The notes beneath the pieces are model-generated. The model was not told where the DNA came from and ran no database searches. It was given only the letters and a program-made list of their open reading frames with translations. From NCBI GenBank assembly GCA_021234155.1, contig JAJEKV010000085.1:1870896-1934895 (forward strand): a DNA stretch of 64,000 bases, in the 5' to 3' direction. Source of the stretch: Isoetes taiwanensis (lineage: Eukaryota > Streptophyta > Lycopodiopsida > Isoetales > Isoetaceae). The translations under genes and the position numbers were made by a program. This document shows positions 58,470 to 64,000 of this stretch, piece by piece (positions within the stretch are counted from its first letter, which is position 1; each line of letters starts with the position of its first letter).

Positions 58470-61400
58470 TTCTCCCCACCTTGAAATGATGCTGTCCGCA
58501 GCATCGTGGGTCTCCCCACCTTGGAATCTTCCTAACACGCAATCAACCCGATGCATACGATATACTACTATTATACTTACACATTTATTAAGATTACCTT
58601 AAGGTAATATTTTTAAATTATTATTACGCCATTACATTATCAAATAACTTGTCAATTCGTAACTTCTATTAAACAGGGTACTTATTAGTCCTCGTTATTA
58701 TAACATTTAGTTTATCACAATTTAACACTTTCATATACAATTATTATTTAAGGTACTCTTCATTCCTTGCAACACATTCCAACAAAATTTGTGTTGCAAG
58801 TGCTCGCACCTTAAAATCCTGCATTAATTTTACAATATCTATAATTACATACTTACTATCTTAATTATTAGAATTACTCTAAGGTAATGTTTAAGACATT
58901 ACTGTACTATTTCATTACCCAATTAACTTATCACTTCATAACTTAATCTACGCAAGGTAATTATTAACCTTACTTAACACAACATTTAAGTTTATCAGTT
59001 TATCAATTTCATACAAAATTAACACTTCTAAGGTACTCTTCATCCCTTGCAACACATTATGACTAAATTTGTGTTGCAAGTTTTCGTAGCTCGACCTCCT
59101 TGCCCTCCGGAGCGCTCTATTGGCCTGCAGGTCGACCTACGTTATTACTATTTTAATTATTAATAAAATTTTGGTTATATGGTGACCACCCCACCTATCT
59201 ACATGGATGCATGGCTAATCTCCCGGCGTAGGAAGAGGGTGAATCTTCCATTATGGCCGTGGAGACAGCGCCTATATGCCTATATGCCGCTCATGCCTAC
59301 ACCTCTAGTTGCCCAGCGTGGAGGATATCCTTCCCGCGTGGGGGGCGTGAAGGATAGCTTCCTCCTATCAAAGCATATATGGGGCTAAAGGTGCCTTTCC
59401 TATCAATGCATTCCTGAATGACCTCCTTTCTCTCGAGGTCGTCTACTTCCGTGGGACAGAAGTAGACTTTCTAATCTACCTTCCACTCGTCCAAGCGGAA
59501 ACGCGGTCATGCCTACATTGACATTACACCACGCCCTAGAGATCACCGTAGCGGTCTCATCATCGGTAACAATGCATGCAACCCCTACCTAGCATAGGTT
59601 GCATGCGTAGATTAAGCTTAACTATACAAGCATTTAATCTACACACAAAACGACATGCCTGAGCCAATTTTTGCTGGCTCCTTTAACGCATGTGATTAAC
59701 ATAATTACCCTAAGGTAATATTTATAAATTAACATTATCACAATATCGGATACATTACTTCCGATAGTACAATTATATTTACTCTAAGCTTTGCAATATT
59801 TAATGACTTTTAGATCGCGATTATTTGAACAATAACCCTGATTTAGACCTATTGTTACATAGACAAGGTTTTAATTATCATACACAAGAATTAGATGTGC
59901 TTCTTATTCTCTTCCTTGGGTCCTGCATTACCCTTGGAAGTATATCCCTAAGATGCACTTAAGTATCTTTGAATTCTATTTTCTATCTATATCTATAAGG
60001 ACCCCAAGGTCATATGGCTATCCTTGGAAGGAATTGCATCCTTGCGAAGGATTAATTAACATGCTACCTCACATTATCGTTGTTATTTAACTTATTTCCG
60101 TATGATACATATACGTACAGTAATTCCATGCAATTATTAGGATCTATATTTAACTTATTTATAAGACACATTAAAGCTTATAATGCATGCGTACGCCTTA
60201 CCTAGGCTAGAATGCATCCATCCATTGAGCGGTCGAGTAATTTGGAGATGACTTGGTGGTTGCATTGCTCCCATAGTTTTGCTCCACTTCATTGGTGTAG
60301 ATAGCTCTTTGCGTCGGGTCTCGCGACGTTGAAGACCTCCCGAGCTATCTATCTATCTATCTTGCGCTCTATTAAGCTTCGCCATTGCCGGAGTGAACTC
60401 TATTCTATGGGTCAGTCAATTCGATGCAAAATACGTTCAATCATAAGATTGAGCCCTCCCACTTTCTTCAAAAAGAAAGTGGTCCTGCCTTCTTCAATGA
60501 CGTTGTACACAACGTCATATCTATTCTCCCCTTAAGAGGTTATATGCTTCTTACTTAGCACATTAATTTACTAGCCTTAGCTAACATATATAACCATCTA
60601 AGATGGATGCACATATTATGTTATCATTTATTTCAATATAGCTATGGGTTACCTACTTAGTTAGAAACGATTCTAAACCACAAGGTTTTGTCATCATGAC
60701 AATTCCTTTTGTCTCAAAAGACTATTTGATTACTATAATTCTTATTTTAGATGTACCTTGCATGTATTATTCTTTTATATTCTAGAGATTCCCCTTTCTT
60801 AGTTATTTAGCTCTTGGAATATTCCTACCAATCGAATTGATGTCATCGTAACAAGTTGGCCTACTTGTTAGATTACTTCTTTTCTTTTTCGGTTGGATTA
60901 TTCTTTTGGAGGTACTAGATTTATACATGGTCAACAATTATCCTAGTAATGATTCCTTCTTAGCGAGGAGATCAATCTCACCAAGTGGTTTCAATACGTT
61001 GGATGTCTGTTAACAATCGTGTATAATTATAGTTACTCCTATGCATTTCCTTCCCAATCCTTGACGCTTAGCTCAATATTGGGGCAATCCTTTTAGCCAG
61101 AATATCTGGAAATGCCTTCTAATCCCAATATGGATGTTACCGTCCATACATTAACCTACTAGGCCCCATGGCCTTAGATCCTTGAGCTTGCTAGAAGCTC
61201 ATCCACTTTCGTTACTGCTTGAAGTAGCAAGGTAACGTTCTTCCGAGTCGCTCGATACTTCAGTCTCCTTGACGGTGGCTCCTCTTTGATGTAGAGGTTG
61301 ACTTTGTTCGTTAGAAGGCTCTCATTGCTGGTGGCCTGATGGTGTAGTTGATCACTTGAATCTTCCATGCCGCTTTTCCAAAGCCTGAAGGTGGCGCCGT

Positions 61401-64000
61401 TGAAAAAGATCTTTCATCTTGAACTCTTTGTCTTGGCAGCTAAAGGACGACTCTGTATCCCATATTGTTTCTTCGACTCCATCGATGTCTCATACGTTGA
61501 GTCCTCTTGTCGCCCCTGCAATTGCCTGACATCTCTTCCTTTGATCTGTTACGCTATGGGAAGGAAGGAATAACAAGGGAACTATACATGCAAAACATAT
61601 AGCTTACCTAATTACAATTACCACTAGAGCTATTAGGTCTCCCTTGTGCCTCCCTTCAAGTTGCACACCTACTCCTTGGCGATGTCATCGGTGTTCCTCT
61701 GGGTGCAATGGTGTTGACGATCTATATCCTCCTATTTGTACGTTGGCTCGTATTCCGGGGTAATTTGTTGATATAAGTGGGCCCTCTGATGTTTGTCGGC
61801 TATGGCACAACACGCTTTGCATCACATTCCAACTAAAGGTGTGCTTGTCGTTGATGCTTCGACATTTCAGTCTGCTTCCTGATCCTGTTTTCGGGCGGTA
61901 GTTGTTCCTCCCGTCGTGATACTTGAAACTATTTGGAGGCGTCTCTTGAGGCTGTGCGCGATTCCTTTGGCTATACTCCTCTGGAGTTGTTCTCTTCTGC
62001 AGTTGTTCTTTGAATCGTCCATCCTTGGGTTCACCAAGTTGCATGCAAGTCCGTGTGCAAGTCATCGGCTCGCCTCGCCTAGATGCTTCTCCATCGAGCT
62101 TCTAATCTTCCTTGTTTGCTCCCCTCGATCACATGGCTTGGACATTGTCACGTTCCGCCATGCTATGCCGTCTTCTTGTCTTGAGGTACCCTCCGGTGAC
62201 TTTGATTGTGCTCGTCAGTTTTGATCCTCCTGTTGCCTCTAGGGAGCTCGTGGAAGAAGTCGGTTGCTAGCACTTCTCCAGCTTTCAGTTCCTGACCTTT
62301 GTCTCTCTATGCATGTCGGCCTCTCTAGCAAGTAAAGCTTCATGGCTCTTCTCCCTGCTGGCGATGTTGTCGGGATGATGGATCCTTATATCTGCGCAGC
62401 TTGATCCTTGAGTTGAAGAAGTACCTGCCTTAGATATGCTCTTGTCGTTGAATAGCCTGGCTATTATCTTGAACTCTCTTTTTGCCGAAGGTGCTTTAGT
62501 TGCTATCCTTGTCGTTAAGGTGTCGAATGCTTCTACCTTGGGCGTTTGACGTGCCACATGTCGGAGATATGATCGGCTTCTTCTCTTCTAATTACTGGTA
62601 GGAGTACCTGACGAAGCCATCACCTAGTTCTTGAAGGCATATCTCCTCATCGCCGTGCCTTTCGTAAGTGCATCTCCATCTAATACACGTGTCATAGCGC
62701 ATCACCCTATATTACCACAAGGTGGAATTATGGTTGTCGAGATGTTGCCTTCTTAGTTGGCTCATTGATGTCGGGGCGTTCCTTCTTCTATTGTTGAGGC
62801 CACTCGTGTCATAAGTTCGTCAAGTGTTGCTGCTGCCACAAGATGTAGTGTTGCGTCCCCGACGATGTCACAGTGCGTACCGATGATCTTGACATGACCG
62901 GTATTATCTCTTATTCGACATTGGGTGGACGAGTTGTCTTCTACTTCGGGCCACTTCCGAAGTGTTTGAGTCGAAGGTTTGCTTGGCCTCTGGTGGCTCT
63001 CCCTCGTACTTGCTCTTCCATTTTGATCTTGGGCTATAGTTGTGCTTCTTTGCTTCCTCTTTTGGTAGTCGAATGAAGGAGCTTCCCTGATCTAAGCGCT
63101 AAATCAGTAAAACATGACTCTAAACTCCTGTTTCTCCACCGTATCTGTGAGCACCGAGATATACAATAGACATATATGCATTTACATTGGGATTTTAATT
63201 CATCGACTTTTTCAAACAACTACGAAGATCTACTTAATTGTTTATACCCTTTTAGGGTTTCCTTCCTCCTATCGCGTTTGATCCTTCGGGTTTTGCTTTG
63301 CATCTTCTTTGTTACGGTTGACTCGTGATTCCTTTGAGATCTTTGCTACTATTGTTGAGCTTCATGTCTCGATCCGGGCTTCGTCCACGCCGATTCATGC
63401 GAAGAGTGTTCGTCGATGTGATCCCTTGAGAAAGATGCTCCTCCTTAATGTGTATATTCGCTGCGTGAGGAATGCGGTGACCGCTCAACGTCCCTACATG
63501 CGGTGTGTGTCGTTGCGGGGGTTGCCGATGTCGCGGTGCCGTTGATCGCTTGAGTAAGATCACCTAGCTGTTTGCGGTTGGGCATTCTTGAATATCTTCG
63601 AAGCTCTAAGATCGTAGTCGGTGAGGCGTGCATTGGCATTCCTCCAGCGAGTTGAATTTCGAGTCGCGACTCACATTGCTTGGGCTTTGCTTCATTCTCG
63701 AGGTGCCTCTCCACGTGCGGAAGTGTGGTAATCTCTATTGTCCCTACCATGGCTCCTTACGGTCCGTCTTTGCATGATTTGTATCTGTTGGCTAGGTCGT
63801 CTCCTCCGTCCTTTGGGTCCTATCCATTCGAATCTTCGCACTCCTTGGGCGTGGTAAGGTCGTCCTTCCTTTGGTTTCTAGGTGTTTTACGGGTCCCGAA
63901 TTCTTGTTCGAGCGGAATATTCTCCTCCTTGATCTTGTCCCTAGTGCTGATATAGGCCTTGAGTGGGAGATGTTCCCCGATATCGTCTCCTCCCTCGTGG
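58470..64000 (-). mobile_element. Internal region of the reverse-oriented LTR element, apparently non-coding
   Basis: 58484 to about 61100 is AT-rich without coding potential. 61150-64000 has more balanced composition and short minus-strand open frames (61174-61368, 61685-62065, 62285-62557, 63445-63750). None shows a protease, reverse transcriptase, RNase H or integrase motif. By position this should be the 3' half of pol if the element were autonomous. A large non-autonomous derivative (LARD-like) or a heavily decayed copy are the two explanations. A (CTAT)n microsatellite lies at 60343-60361. Confidence 0.55.
58575..59088. repeat. Tandem imperfect repeats of about 270 bp
   Basis: Two units, about 58590-58806 and 58868-59088, share TAAGGTAATRTTTWA, CAACTTRTCAATTCRTAACTT-like and GGTACTCTTCATYCCTTGCA blocks, ending TTTGTGTTGCAAG. 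The first block recurs at 59707. They lie in the non-coding interior of the LTR element. Confidence 0.7.

Noticed and set aside
59125..59140. Cloning-vector polylinker suggested by CCTGCAGGTCGAC
   Set aside because: A short chance match; no vector sequence flanks it.

Overview
This is nuclear DNA of a land plant, built mostly of nested transposable elements. Evidence for a plant: a Ty3-type LTR retrotransposon with a C-terminal chromodomain, Helitrons of plant type (TC...CTAG), an L1-like ORF1 of the DUF4283 kind, a tRNA-derived SINE and a small plant protein with a GLSWADQWD motif. A Crypton-type tyrosine recombinase gene and a methyltransferase-bearing DNA transposon make a non-flowering plant (fern, lycophyte or bryophyte) my best guess; this is inference.

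Layout. 1-7162: 3' part of a decayed Ty3/gypsy chromovirus ending in a 1.6-kb LTR. 7165-9616: two copies of an 0.8-kb sequence. 10964-18692: an eight-exon gene for a Crypton/DUF3504-type tyrosine recombinase with intact splice sites, broken in its last exon by a 4.5-kb Helitron (H1). 19105-39928: three Helitrons joined head to tail (H2, H3, H4) with no spacer. H2 keeps a scrap of Helitron helicase. H3 is inflated by an 8.4-kb DNA transposon (25525-33941) with TTAA target duplications. 39929-43014: no recognisable gene. 43015-45342: degenerate, GC-rich LINE. 46318-48078: complete seven-exon gene for a C2H2 zinc-finger membrane protein. 50211-50621: small plant protein gene. 51450-54930: LINE ORF1 remnant with a Harbinger-like MITE inside it. 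55616-55835: SINE. 56879-64000: LTR and internal part of a second, reverse-oriented, apparently non-coding LTR element.

The most interesting system is the TTAA transposon. It carries two divergent, now broken genes. The minus-strand one joins a ParB-like domain to a class-beta DNA methyltransferase. The plus-strand one resembles uncharacterised RNase H-fold (DUF7869-like) proteins and may be the transposase. Between the genes, and again inside an intron of the methyltransferase gene, lie arrays of a 16-18-bp palindrome (core GTGTATTC..GAATACAC) with a strict 41-bp period. About twenty-two copies occur and none falls in an exon of my gene model. A plausible reading is that the element encodes a protein that binds or methylates its own palindromes; this is untested.

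Probably functional host genes are the zinc-finger membrane protein gene and the small GLSWADQWD gene. The recombinase gene was intact until the Helitron arrived.
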